The position numbers were made by a program, and so were the translations under genes. The notes below the pieces were generated by a model. It was not told the origin of the DNA, searched no databases, and worked only from the letters and a program-made list of their open reading frames with translations. A stretch of 62,205 bases of DNA from CAVQGF01 sp045807945 (lineage in GTDB: Bacteria > Acidobacteriota > Terriglobia > Terriglobales > Acidobacteriaceae), in the NCBI GenBank assembly GCA_045807945.1, contig JBJMGI010000102.1, forward strand, positions 1 to 62,205, read 5' to 3'. Below, piece by piece: positions 43,147-51,058 of this stretch; the stretch's first letter is position 1, and each line of letters opens with the position of its first letter.

Positions 43147-43861
43147 AGAAATGCAGCAGAGGTTTTTCGGCCGGCAGCGTGATTCCGGCAGCACTCGCCA
43201 TCAGATTGCGCCCGATCTCCGCCTCCGCCGTTTGCAGCTTCCACGGTAGATGATGAATGTCTGCAGCGTAGACCTCGCCCATATGAACCGTATACAGGCG
43301 GTATCGCTCGGTAAGAAAGTGCTCCAGCGACCCCGGCGCTGAGATCGCCGCCGCTGACGTCGGCTTATACACCGCTTCAAATTCCGCATGCGGCGAGCGA
43401 TACCGGATGCTCCAATACTGCACCTCTTTCGTTCCATACTCGCCGCCGTCGGTCACTTCCGCCGACATGCGCGCATAGAAATAGGGCAAGTGATACCCGA
43501 GCCGCGCGCCCCAGACTGCCGGGGGATTGAAAGCATCCAGGCTGAAGAAGAAAACTCCCGGCTTGCCGTTGTAGGTCACGTAGGTGCGCACGTTCAGTTC
43601 AGGAAATGCCGAGAGCAGCGGCACGGGTGGCACGCCGCGCGGAGCGACATCGGTCATGTGGAATGGCGTGATGGCAAGCCAAGCTTTGCCGTCATACAGG
43701 TCGAGTGGCAGCTCCGGCGGGACCAGCGGGCGCAGTTGCTCAGCAGGCAGGCTCCAGTGCGCGAACAGCAGATCGTTCCACGTCTGCCGCATGATCCACG
43801 GCGACGGGGGCACCGGCCACGGCCGGTGCTCTTGATGCTTCAGGATCTCTTCTGTACTCAC
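43091..43861 (-). CDS. DUF2071 (YqjF-like) protein
   Basis: The 256-residue protein matches DUF2071: WNDLLFAHWSLPAEQLRPLV near residue 28, the PLDLYDGKAWLAITPF block, and FSLDAFNPPAVWGARLGYHL. The family is widespread and uncharacterised, and its fold resembles acetoacetate decarboxylase-like proteins. The start is GTG 43861. The gene has no co-directional partner, and its 3' end runs into the end of the glycosyltransferase gene. The function is unknown. Confidence 0.9.
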   Translation of the reverse strand: MSTEEILKHQEHRPWPVPPSPWIMRQTWNDLLFAHWSLPAEQLRPLVPPELPLDLYDGKAWLAITPFHMTDVAPRGVPPVPLLSAFPELNVRTYVTYNGKPGVFFFSLDAFNPPAVWGARLGYHLPYFYARMSAEVTDGGEYGTKEVQYWSIRYRSPHAEFEAVYKPTSAAAISAPGSLEHFLTERYRLYTVHMGEVYAADIHHLPWKLQTAEAEIGRNLMASAAGITLPAEKPLLHFSKRMKVLVWPIRRLHAKE

Positions 43862-43879
43862 GGGAGCATTATCGCAGGC

Positions 43880-43911
43880 AAAAGAAAACGGCGGGCTCGG
43901 GGCGCGCCGTT
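43880..43911 (-). terminator. Rho-independent terminator of the GTISV-repeat protein gene
   Basis: AACGGCG (43887-43893) pairs with CGCCGTT (43905-43911). On the minus strand the stem is followed by TTTTCTTTT (complement of 43881-43888). It lies 20 bases past the stop of the gene at 43932. Confidence 0.75.
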
Positions 43912-43931
43912 CGGCCAGAGAGATGAAAAAC

Positions 43932-44900
43932 TTAGTTGCCCAACGAAACCAGTGCTTCCTGTGAAGCTACTGCATCCACCGGCTTTGCCTGGTAGCTGTG
44001 GTTCTCCACTTCTACGATAGCTTTCCCATACACGCGGGTGTCAGCCACAGAGTGCATGTGCACCGGCAGAGTGAATCCAGCGACATCGGTAAAGTCCTGC
44101 ACGAACTCGATCTTCTTGATGAACACCGAAGGCGACTTCACGAATTCGCCTTCCGCGCGGACCAGGCTTCCGGTCGTCACGTCCACGGCAATGTGGCCTT
44201 TGAATAGGCCAACGCGCTTATCGCGCGGCTTCACCGAGTAAACGTGGACCACGCGTCCGCCGATCTGGTCGTCACCGCGGAAGCTGAACTTGTAATTCTG
44301 GTCATTGATCGCGGTCGCGTAGCCTTCGTTCTTCTGAACGTGTGAAGCTTCCGACTGCAGCAGCCGCACGATCACGTTCGATTTCACGAAGCCATCGCCT
44401 TCGAACCGCACCGGCTGGAACTTCAGGCTGTTCGGCGCGCTGTAGCTGCGCGTCAATTCGAACTCGCCGTGTTGCGCCGTGCTCGGCAGGTCGGCTGCAA
44501 TCACCGTTTTTGCGGTGTACGCGCCCAGCTGCACATTTTGGCGTTGCAAGCGGCGGAAGTAGGTCTCCAGCGCAAGCTCAGGCGCCATGCGCGGCAGCGA
44601 AGTCGAAACGTTAACCGGAAGCGCGGTGGCATTTTGCTGCGCCCGGAGCTCACGGACCGATATCGTTCCAGCAACTGGGGTAGATTCCGCGCGCAATTCT
44701 TGCACCGAGATGGTTCCAGATACCGGGGTCGATTCCGCCCGAAGCTGCTGAACGGAGATGGTCCCATTCACCGGCTTGGCGTTGTACTCGTTATAAAGCT
44801 CTTGAACGGAGATGGTGCCGGCCTGTGCCTGGGCTGCGACGCTAGCGCCGAGCACCATAAAGGTACCGATAAGATTGCGGATTGTGCTGTTCTTAAACAA
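43932..44900 (-). CDS. Exported protein with four N-terminal GTISV repeats
   Basis: A TTG at 44900 starts a signal peptide (IRNLIGTFMVLGASVAAQAQ). Directly after the likely cleavage site come four tandem repeats of 16-18 residues, each opening with GTISV[QR][EQ]L and continuing RAESTPV or a relative. After a short linker, residues about 110-320 form a globular part with QLGAYTAKTVIAADLPSTAQ, FKGHIAVDVTTGSLVRAEGE and FTLPVHMHSVADTRVYGKAI. This resembles an outer-membrane-lipoprotein-sorting (LolA/LolB-like) beta-sheet fold, but I cannot assign it firmly. It ends at a good terminator. The role is unknown; the repeats may bind a partner or wall component. Confidence 0.75.
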   Translation of the reverse strand: MFKNSTIRNLIGTFMVLGASVAAQAQAGTISVQELYNEYNAKPVNGTISVQQLRAESTPVSGTISVQELRAESTPVAGTISVRELRAQQNATALPVNVSTSLPRMAPELALETYFRRLQRQNVQLGAYTAKTVIAADLPSTAQHGEFELTRSYSAPNSLKFQPVRFEGDGFVKSNVIVRLLQSEASHVQKNEGYATAINDQNYKFSFRGDDQIGGRVVHVYSVKPRDKRVGLFKGHIAVDVTTGSLVRAEGEFVKSPSVFIKKIEFVQDFTDVAGFTLPVHMHSVADTRVYGKAIVEVENHSYQAKPVDAVASQEALVSLGN

Positions 44901-45205
44901 TGCTCTACCTTCTACCTATTAAGCCAACAAAACGTCTACGGGGGGTGTCTTGCTAAGGACTTTTCCGCAGCGATCGGGGGTACAAACAATATACATTAAG
45001 CCTTGTATTTTGAGGAGGTTACTTTCGTAACACCTCCACCTTAGCCCCTTGCTGCCGCCCTTTACTCCTCCGTTAACCGATTAGAGGGAAAAACGACCTC
45101 TGGGATTCAAATTCCTTCGATTCGCACCTTCCAGCTCTGCCTTTGTGGCGCAAGAAAGCGCGCATCAAGACTTAAACGGAAGTCTGATACGATTCCTTCT
45201 CCGCC
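44901..45205. other. 305-bp divergent intergenic region with a hairpin
   Basis: No gene is seen. At 45014-45037 GGAG-GTTAC pairs with GTAAC-(two-base bulge)-CTCC over a TTTC loop; its left arm resembles a Shine-Dalgarno. At 45168-45185 AGACTT and AAGTCT form a 6-bp inverted repeat with a six-base spacer, about 20 bases before the ThyX-like start, which could be an operator. The region is AT-richer than its surroundings and must hold promoters for both divergent genes; TATATT on the minus strand near 44988 is a candidate -10 box. Confidence 0.45.
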
Positions 45206-46795
45206 ATGTCCGAGATACTCGCCCCCGCGCCTGCCCAGAAGAACGAAAAAACAGCTGAAAAGGTTCCCGCAGCCTCCACCAACGTCTTTGCCGTGTATGG
45301 GGTTGAGCCCGAGGTGCAGGCCTACGCCATGGCCAAGTATTCCCGCTCGGCGCTTTCTATGCGCGAGTCGTTGAAAGAGATCAACGACCAGAAGGCCGAA
45401 AAGTTTCTCAACACCTTTTACTTCCAGTACGGCCATCGCTCCATTGCCGATCTTGCACACATCGCCTTCGCGATTGAAAAACTTTCGATGATCGCCGCCA
45501 TCATCCTGGTGGACGAGCAGCGCTGGGACGGCCAGGAGCGCTCCACGCGCTATCAGGATTTCAAGAAGAGTGGCTACTTCACTCCCGATTTCGGGGGCGA
45601 GGCAGCCGCGCTCGAGCTGTATCACGAGACCATCAAGAATCTTTTTGCCGAGTATGAGGCCATTTCCGAAGGCATGTTCCGCTGGCTTGAAGACCGCACG
45701 CCCAAGCCGGAGGAGATGAAGCAAGACCAGTACGACCGCACACTGCGCGCCCGCGCCTTCGACATTTCGCGCTACATGCTGCCGCTCGCCACCAACACCT
45801 CGCTCGGAGAGATCGTGAACGCGCGCACCCTCGAGACACAGATATCGCGCCTGCTTGCCAGCCCATTCCGCGAGGTCCAGACGCTTGGGGCACTGCTGAA
45901 AGACGCCGCGCGCAATCCCTCCGTGAATATCAACCAGGAAAAATGGGCTGACCTGGTCGCACAAGTCCGCGAGCTGAATGCCGACCTTGGCGAGCGCGCT
46001 GCGCAGGCGCTGCTGAAAGAAGTACGCGTCTCGCCGACGTTGGTGAAGTACGCCGAGCCGAACCATTACGAGATCGAGACGCGCCGTGAATTTCAGCATG
46101 CCGCGCGCGAACTCATGGCCGGAGCAGCCATTGCGAAAGCTCCGCTGGTCGATCTTCTTGAAGATGACGCGCTCGAGGTCGAACTCGCGACCACGTTGCT
46201 CTATCAGCACTCGCATTACTCGTATCACCAGATCCGCGACAAAGTTTCCGGGCTCAGCGGCTCACGCGTGCACGAGCTGGTTGCCCTTGGAACGAAGCAC
46301 CGAGGCCGGCATGACGAGCTTCTGCGCGCCTTCTCCGCCGGCCAGCGCCTCAAATTCGACATCCTTATGGACGTGGGCGGCTTCCGCGACATGCATCGCC
46401 ATCGCCGGTGCACGCAAATCTGTCAGGACTTCACTGCGGCCCACGGCTTCGATACTCCCGAAGATTTAGTTTCGGCCGGGTTAGGTTCGCGCTACGAAAA
46501 AGTAATGAAGAATGCAGCAGACGTCTCCGTGAAGCTCGCAGCCAGCGGCTCCGACGGCGCAGCCCACAATGCTCTTTATGTTTTGCCCATGGGCTATCGC
46601 TGCCGTGCGCTCTTCAAGATGGATTTCGCCGAAGCGCTCTACATCAGCGAGCTGCGCACCACGGCCGCGGGGCACTTCTCTTACCGCAACGTCGCCTACG
46701 CGATGTACGAGAAGGTCGCTGAGCGGTATCCGGCTCTCGCCAAGCACTTCCGCGTTACCGATGTTCGCAAGCCGGTGAACCTGCTGCAGCGCTAA
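45206..46795 (+). CDS. Duplicated ThyX-like (flavin-dependent thymidylate synthase family) protein
   Basis: ThyX makes dTMP from dUMP with FAD and methylene-folate, and is normally about 220-250 residues with one motif RHRxxSxNExSxRY. This 529-residue protein holds two ThyX-like halves. The first (about 25-250) has QYGHRSIADLAHIAF and then QERSTRYQDF, the ExSxRY end of the motif without RHR. The second (about 270-510) has HSHYSYHQIRDKVSG and then MHRHRRCTQICQDF, the RHR start without NExSxRY. The motif is thus split between the halves. It may be an active pseudo-dimer or have a new function. An FAD-dependent thymidylate synthase label is family-based only. Confidence 0.8.
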   Translation: MSEILAPAPAQKNEKTAEKVPAASTNVFAVYGVEPEVQAYAMAKYSRSALSMRESLKEINDQKAEKFLNTFYFQYGHRSIADLAHIAFAIEKLSMIAAIILVDEQRWDGQERSTRYQDFKKSGYFTPDFGGEAAALELYHETIKNLFAEYEAISEGMFRWLEDRTPKPEEMKQDQYDRTLRARAFDISRYMLPLATNTSLGEIVNARTLETQISRLLASPFREVQTLGALLKDAARNPSVNINQEKWADLVAQVRELNADLGERAAQALLKEVRVSPTLVKYAEPNHYEIETRREFQHAARELMAGAAIAKAPLVDLLEDDALEVELATTLLYQHSHYSYHQIRDKVSGLSGSRVHELVALGTKHRGRHDELLRAFSAGQRLKFDILMDVGGFRDMHRHRRCTQICQDFTAAHGFDTPEDLVSAGLGSRYEKVMKNAADVSVKLAASGSDGAAHNALYVLPMGYRCRALFKMDFAEALYISELRTTAAGHFSYRNVAYAMYEKVAERYPALAKHFRVTDVRKPVNLLQR

Positions 46796-46852
46796 TGTTT
46801 CTCTGCTGACAATCCCGGGCTTCTGGAGTAATCTGCGCCTTCCCTTCTTCCC

Positions 46853-47578
46853 ATGAAAGTCGTCGCCATCATTCCCGCGCGCATCGCTTCCACCCGTCTG
46901 CGGCGGAAAGTCCTCCGCGAGATCGCCGGCCAGACCATGCTGCAGCGAGTCTACGAAGCTGCCCGCGGATGCAGCGCGCTCGCCGATGTGATCGTCGCCA
47001 CTGATTCCAACGAGATACTCGCCGTCTGCGAGCGCAATGGATGGACCGCCCGCCTGACCGCTACTACTCATCGCAGCGGCACCGACCGCGTGCATGAAGT
47101 CGCGCAGTCTGTCGCCGCCGACGTTTACATCAACGTCCAAGGGGACGAGCCGCTTGCGCACCCCGATCATGTGAACGCGCTCGTTGAGCTGATGAAAAAT
47201 CCGCGCATCGACGTCGGAACCATCAAGACCCCCTGCCCGCCACAGGATGTGAACAATCCGAATGCGGTGAAGGTTGTGACCGACGCACAAGGCCGCGCGC
47301 TGTATTTTTCGCGCTCCTCGGTTCCGTATGATCGCGACAAGACCGGCGACGTCCGATACTTCAAGCACCTCGGCTTCTACGCCTACCGCAAGCCGGCGCT
47401 GGACCGCTTCTGCTCCCTGCCGGAATCGCAACTGGAGCGCAGCGAGCGCCTCGAGCAGCTCAGATTTCTGGAAAATGGCATCCCAATCTACGTTACCGAG
47501 ACGATTCACGATACGATAGGCGTAGACACGGAAGACGACCTGAGACGCGTGGAAGGCCTGATTTTAGCGCGTTCCTGA
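46853..47578 (+). CDS. kdsB: 3-deoxy-manno-octulosonate cytidylyltransferase KdsB
   Basis: KdsB makes CMP-KDO, the activated sugar for the lipopolysaccharide inner core, and so shows that the host makes LPS. The 241-residue protein begins MKVVAIIPARIASTRL (nucleotide loop) and has VATDSNEI, THRSGTDRVHEVA, NVQGDEPL and FYAYRKPALDRF, all family hallmarks. IHDTIGVDTEDDLRRVE ends the domain. It lies 57 bases after the ThyX-like gene and 76 bases before recA on the same strand. Confidence 0.96.
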   Translation: MKVVAIIPARIASTRLRRKVLREIAGQTMLQRVYEAARGCSALADVIVATDSNEILAVCERNGWTARLTATTHRSGTDRVHEVAQSVAADVYINVQGDEPLAHPDHVNALVELMKNPRIDVGTIKTPCPPQDVNNPNAVKVVTDAQGRALYFSRSSVPYDRDKTGDVRYFKHLGFYAYRKPALDRFCSLPESQLERSERLEQLRFLENGIPIYVTETIHDTIGVDTEDDLRRVEGLILARS

Positions 47579-47654
47579 GGTACTTCGCTTTTTATTCGCT
47601 ATTTTGCTTGACTTCAATGTATAATCCGCGTTCGAGATTCCCGAGGAGACTCCC
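47579..47654 (+). promoter_or_regulatory. Possible recA control region
   Basis: TATAAT at 47620-47625 is a good -10 box, but no clear -35 stands 17 bases upstream; TTGACT at 47608 is too close. TTCGCT occurs twice 11 bases apart (47584 and 47595), each followed by T-rich sequence. Direct repeats of this kind can serve as repressor sites for recA, but I cannot tie them to a known acidobacterial LexA box. GAGGAG precedes the recA ATG. Confidence 0.35.
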
Positions 47655-48725
47655 ATGGCAGTCGCAGATGAACGGAACAAGGCAGTAGATCTGGCTTTTG
47701 CGCAGATCGAAAAGCAGTTCGGCAAGGGCTCGATCATGCGGCTCGGCTCGAAAGAAGCCATCGTGCCTATGTCCGTCATCTCTACCGGCGCCATTTCGTT
47801 CGACGCTGCCCTCGGAGTCGGCGGATTTCCTCGCGGACGCGTCGTCGAAGTCTTCGGTCCTGAATCTTCGGGCAAAACCACCATCGCCCTGCAAGTCATC
47901 GCTGAAGCGCAGAAGGCCGGCGGCCTGGCAGCATTCGTAGACGCCGAGCACGCACTTGATCCCATCTACGCCAAAAAGCTCGGCGTAGACACCGACAATC
48001 TCCTCGTCTCGCAGCCCGACTACGGCGAGCAGGCGCTTGAGATCGCCGAAGCCCTCGTCCGCTCCGGAGCGATCGACGTGCTCGTGATCGACTCCGTGGC
48101 CGCGCTCGTCCCCAAGGCCGAACTCGACGGCGAAATGGGCGACAGCCACATGGGACTGCAGGCTCGCCTGATGTCGCAAGCGCTGCGCAAGCTCACCGGC
48201 ATCGTCTCCAAATCGCGCACCTGCATTGTCTTCATCAACCAAATCCGCGAGAAGATCGGCGTGATGTTCGGCAATCCTGAGACCACCACCGGCGGCCGCG
48301 CGCTGAAGTTCTATTCCTCCATCCGCATCGATATCCGCCGCATCGCCGCCATTAAGGAAGGTGACCTGGTCGTGGGCTCGCGCACCAAGGTCAAGATCGT
48401 AAAGAACAAGACCGCCGCCCCTTTCCGCGAGGCTGAATTCGACATCATGTACGGCGAAGGCATCTCCCGCGAAGGCGACATGCTCGACCTCGCCGCCATC
48501 CACAACATTGTGGAAAAATCCGGCTCGTGGTTCAGCTTCAAGGGTGAGCGCATCGGACAGGGGCGCGAGAACGCCAAGCAGTTCCTGAAAGACAATAAAG
48601 AGATCGCCAATAAGATCGAGCAGGAAGTCCGCAAAAAGGTCGGCCTCACGGCCGCTCCGGTGCCCGCGCCTCCGCCGGTCGACTCGATGCAGAAGGAAGT
48701 TGCGGCCAAAGCTGCGCGGCGCTAG
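47655..48725 (+). CDS. recA: Recombinase RecA
   Basis: RecA coats single-stranded DNA, pairs homologous strands and triggers LexA cleavage in the SOS response. The 356-residue protein has Walker A GPESSGKTT (68-76), Walker B LVIDSVAAL, the L1 loop region MGDSHMGLQARLMSQALRKL and the L2 region around INQIREKIGVMFGNPETTTG. The C-terminal tail is Pro/Ala-rich (AAPVPAPPPVDS) instead of the acidic tail of E. coli RecA. GAGGAG lies seven bases before the ATG. Confidence 0.98.
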   Translation: MAVADERNKAVDLAFAQIEKQFGKGSIMRLGSKEAIVPMSVISTGAISFDAALGVGGFPRGRVVEVFGPESSGKTTIALQVIAEAQKAGGLAAFVDAEHALDPIYAKKLGVDTDNLLVSQPDYGEQALEIAEALVRSGAIDVLVIDSVAALVPKAELDGEMGDSHMGLQARLMSQALRKLTGIVSKSRTCIVFINQIREKIGVMFGNPETTTGGRALKFYSSIRIDIRRIAAIKEGDLVVGSRTKVKIVKNKTAAPFREAEFDIMYGEGISREGDMLDLAAIHNIVEKSGSWFSFKGERIGQGRENAKQFLKDNKEIANKIEQEVRKKVGLTAAPVPAPPPVDSMQKEVAAKAARR

Positions 48726-48770
48726 AAATTCCCAAGCCAGCTTTTTGCGGGTCGGCCCCAAACCGCGGGT

Positions 48771-48830
48771 TTGTCATCCCGAGCGAGCGCGCGAATACTG
48801 AGCGCGCGCGAGCCGAGGGACCTAGGTTTT
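48771..48830 (+). repeat. REP-like repeat, left arm flanking the GIY-YIG gene
   Basis: The unit begins TTGTCATCCCGAGCG and ends GAGGGACCTAGGTTTT. Between the ends a GCGCGC stem (around 48789 and 48802) forms a hairpin. The reverse complement of 49140-49197 carries the same two ends around a different stem, so the two copies are inverted around the nuclease gene. A degraded relative lies at 59769. Confidence 0.75.
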
Positions 48831-48836
48831 CCCCTC

Positions 48837-49094
48837 ATGCGCGAGCACCGCTATTTCGTGTACATGCTTACGAATACCGTTCGTCGTCCCATCTACACGG
48901 GAGTGAGCAATTCCATCACGCGGCGGCAACCCGAGCACAAAGAGAAGGTCGACCCGGGGTCCTACACCGCAAAGTACAACCTGAATCGGCTGCTCTATGT
49001 CGAACAGTTTCAGTACATCGACAACGCGATCGACCGCGAAAAACAGGTGAAGCCCTGGAGTCGGAAGAAAAAATCGCGCTCATCGAGTCGGTGA
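48837..49094 (+). CDS. GIY-YIG nuclease domain protein with frameshifted tail
   Basis: From ATG 48837 the product has 85 residues: YFVYMLTN (GIY position), IYTGVSNSITRR (YIG position and catalytic Arg), HKEK, YNLNRLLYVEQFQYIDNAID and REKQVK with the metal-binding Glu. This is the whole single-domain GIY-YIG core of the small UvrC/URI-like family. At an A6 run (49066-49071) the frame appears to slip. With one more A it would go on as KKKIALIESVNPKWDDLSRD and run into the right-hand repeat, ending at 49273. The gene is bracketed by inverted REP-like repeats. It may be a repeat-associated endonuclease. Only the tail is affected, so nuclease activity may persist. Confidence 0.75.
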   Translation: MREHRYFVYMLTNTVRRPIYTGVSNSITRRQPEHKEKVDPGSYTAKYNLNRLLYVEQFQYIDNAIDREKQVKPWSRKKKSRSSSR

Positions 49095-49139
49095 ATCCTA
49101 AGTGGGATGACCTGAGCCGCGACTGGGGTGAGCCGATTA

Positions 49140-49197
49140 AGAACCTAGATCCCTCGACTCCGGTCGCTCCGGCGACCTCCGCTCGGGATGACAATTC
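49140..49197 (-). repeat. REP-like repeat, right arm flanking the GIY-YIG gene (inverted copy)
   Basis: Read on the minus strand it begins ATTGTCATCCCGAGCG and ends GAGGGATCTAGGTTC, matching the ends of the left arm. Its inner hairpin is GGTCGC paired with GCGACC, different bases from the left arm but still self-complementary. The repeat also encodes the C-terminal residues (SARDDN) in the restored GIY-YIG frame. Confidence 0.75.
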
Positions 49198-49298
49198 GAT
49201 TGTGATAAGGCTGAAGCCGCGTCCTGGAAAACGGAAAACGTTCGGTACCAGCCTTTCCAAAAGGTCTGGTTAGCTTCGGGAAGTGCTGGGTTACAATC

Positions 49299-49853
49299 GT
49301 GCTCGACCCCGAGAGCATGAAGCCCGTCATCGCCATCTATCCCGGCTCGTTCGATCCCCTTACCAACGGGCATCTCGACCTCATTGAACGCGGCAGCAAG
49401 ATCTTCGACCGGCTCATCATCGCCATCCTTCGCAACTCCGAGAAGGAGCCTCTCTTCAGCATTCCCGAGCGCCGCTCCATGCTGGAGGAGATGACAAAGC
49501 AATTTTCTAACGTAGAAGTCGACACCTTCGAAGGACTCCTGGTCGATTACGGCGTTCGCAAAAAAGCTACCGCCGTCCTGCGCGGCATCCGCGCCATCAG
49601 CGACTACGAGTACGAACTCCAGATGGCTCTCATGAACCGCAAGCTCGAGCCGCGTCTCGAGACCGTCTTCATGATGCCCGCCGAGACTTACTCTTATCTC
49701 AGCTCGCGTCTGGTGCGCGAGATCGCGCGTCTCGGTGGCTCGGTTAAAGGATTAGTTCCGCCCGTGGTGGAACAGAATCTCAGGCGTAAACTAGAAGGTG
49801 ACATCCTCGTCGCGTCCGGCCCGCGGCTAACTAAACGGCGAAGGAAAAAATAA
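49299..49853 (+). CDS. coaD: Phosphopantetheine adenylyltransferase CoaD
   Basis: CoaD makes dephospho-CoA from ATP and 4'-phosphopantetheine. The product is 184 residues from GTG 49299, or 178 from ATG 49317. It has the YPGSFDPLTNGHLDL nucleotide motif (T/HxGH), RGIRAISDYEYELQMALMNR and YSYLSSRLVREIARLGG. It is about 20 residues longer than usual at a basic C-terminus (RLTKRRRKK). Its stop overlaps the next ATG (TAATG), so it is coupled to the aminotransferase gene. Confidence 0.96.
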   Translation: MLDPESMKPVIAIYPGSFDPLTNGHLDLIERGSKIFDRLIIAILRNSEKEPLFSIPERRSMLEEMTKQFSNVEVDTFEGLLVDYGVRKKATAVLRGIRAISDYEYELQMALMNRKLEPRLETVFMMPAETYSYLSSRLVREIARLGGSVKGLVPPVVEQNLRRKLEGDILVASGPRLTKRRRKK

Positions 49854-51058
49854 TGGCGACTACCCTAGAGACCGTCTCCGGCAGAAAAACTCTCAGCGAT
49901 CGCATCAACCGCATCCAGGTCTCGGCCACCATGGCCGTTGTCGCCGAAGCCAGCAAGTTGCGCGAAGGCGGGGCCGATCTGGTCGATTTCGGCGCGGGCG
50001 AGCCGCACTTCTCCACGCCCGAACACATTAAGGCCGCCGCAGTAGAAGCTATCCACCAGAATTTTTCGAAATATACGCCGGTCCCGGGGACGCAGGCGCT
50101 GCGCAAATCCATCGTCGCGCGCCACGCTGAGGATTTCGGCTCGCACTACAAAGTGGAAGAGACCATCGCCTCCACTGGCGGCAAGCACGCGCTTTTCAAC
50201 GCCATCCAGGTACTGGTCGATCACGGCGACGAAGTCATTCTCCCCGTTCCGTATTGGGTCTCGTTCAAAGACATCATCGAGTACGCCGGCGGGCGCACCG
50301 TCCTTGTCGAGACGGAGGAAGCCAAAAATTTCCGCCTGACCGCAAAAATGGTGGAAGACGCGGTCACACCGCGCACCAAGGCAATTATCCTGAATTCGCC
50401 GAACAATCCTTCTGGCGGAGTCATGGATCCCGACGACCTGCGCTCTATTGTAGGGTTCGCGAACACGCGCGGCATCTACGTCATCTCCGACGAGTGCTAC
50501 GTCTACTTGAACTACACTGGCGAGCGTTTCTCGGTCGGCTCGATCACGGAAGCGAAAGAGCATCTCGTCATCATCGGCTCCCTTTCGAAGACATACGCGA
50601 TGACCGGCTGGCGCCTCGGATACGCGCTCGCACCCGCGCCCATCATCTCGGCAATGAGCAAATTGCAGGGACAGCAAACTTCCAATCCCGCATCCATCGT
50701 GCAGAAAGCCGCCGTTGCCGCGCTGAGCGGACCGCAAGATTGCGTGGAAGTGATGAAGCGCGATTACATTCGTCTGCGCGACCACATCGTGAGCGGTCTC
50801 ACGAAGATTCCCGGAATCACTTGCACCCGCCCGGAAGGCGCCTTTTACGCTTACCCGAACATCTCGCAGTTCTTGGGGCGCGGCAACATGCGCTCGGCCT
50901 GCGACATCGCCAAGCACCTGCTGCACAACGCCCACGTGGTCACCGTCCCCGGGGAGGCCTTCGGCAGCGGCGAGCATATCCGCATCTCCTACGCGACCTC
51001 TGCCGCCGAGATCGACCGCGGCCTCGAGCGCCTGAACAAATTTTTCGCCGCCCTCTAA
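49853..51058 (+). CDS. Class I aminotransferase (aspartate aminotransferase type)
   Basis: This is a PLP enzyme that moves an amino group between an amino acid and a 2-oxo acid. The 401 residues show LVDFGAGEPHFSTPEHIKAA, VPYWVSFKDII, ILNSPNNPSGGVMD, VISDECYVYLNY and the PLP lysine in SLSKTYAMTGWRLGYA, the pattern of the bacterial aspartate aminotransferase subgroup Ib. The exact substrate is inferred from the family; prephenate use is possible. Its start shares one base with the stop of coaD. Confidence 0.93.
   Translation: MATTLETVSGRKTLSDRINRIQVSATMAVVAEASKLREGGADLVDFGAGEPHFSTPEHIKAAAVEAIHQNFSKYTPVPGTQALRKSIVARHAEDFGSHYKVEETIASTGGKHALFNAIQVLVDHGDEVILPVPYWVSFKDIIEYAGGRTVLVETEEAKNFRLTAKMVEDAVTPRTKAIILNSPNNPSGGVMDPDDLRSIVGFANTRGIYVISDECYVYLNYTGERFSVGSITEAKEHLVIIGSLSKTYAMTGWRLGYALAPAPIISAMSKLQGQQTSNPASIVQKAAVAALSGPQDCVEVMKRDYIRLRDHIVSGLTKIPGITCTRPEGAFYAYPNISQFLGRGNMRSACDIAKHLLHNAHVVTVPGEAFGSGEHIRISYATSAAEIDRGLERLNKFFAAL

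Noticed and set aside
45107..46228. A 373-codon minus-strand frame opposite the ThyX-like gene
   Set aside because: The ThyX-like reading has conserved motifs; the antisense has none.
47608..47625. TTGACT and TATAAT upstream of recA as a standard promoter
   Set aside because: They are only six bases apart, far too close for a sigma-70 promoter; only the TATAAT is kept as a possible -10 box.
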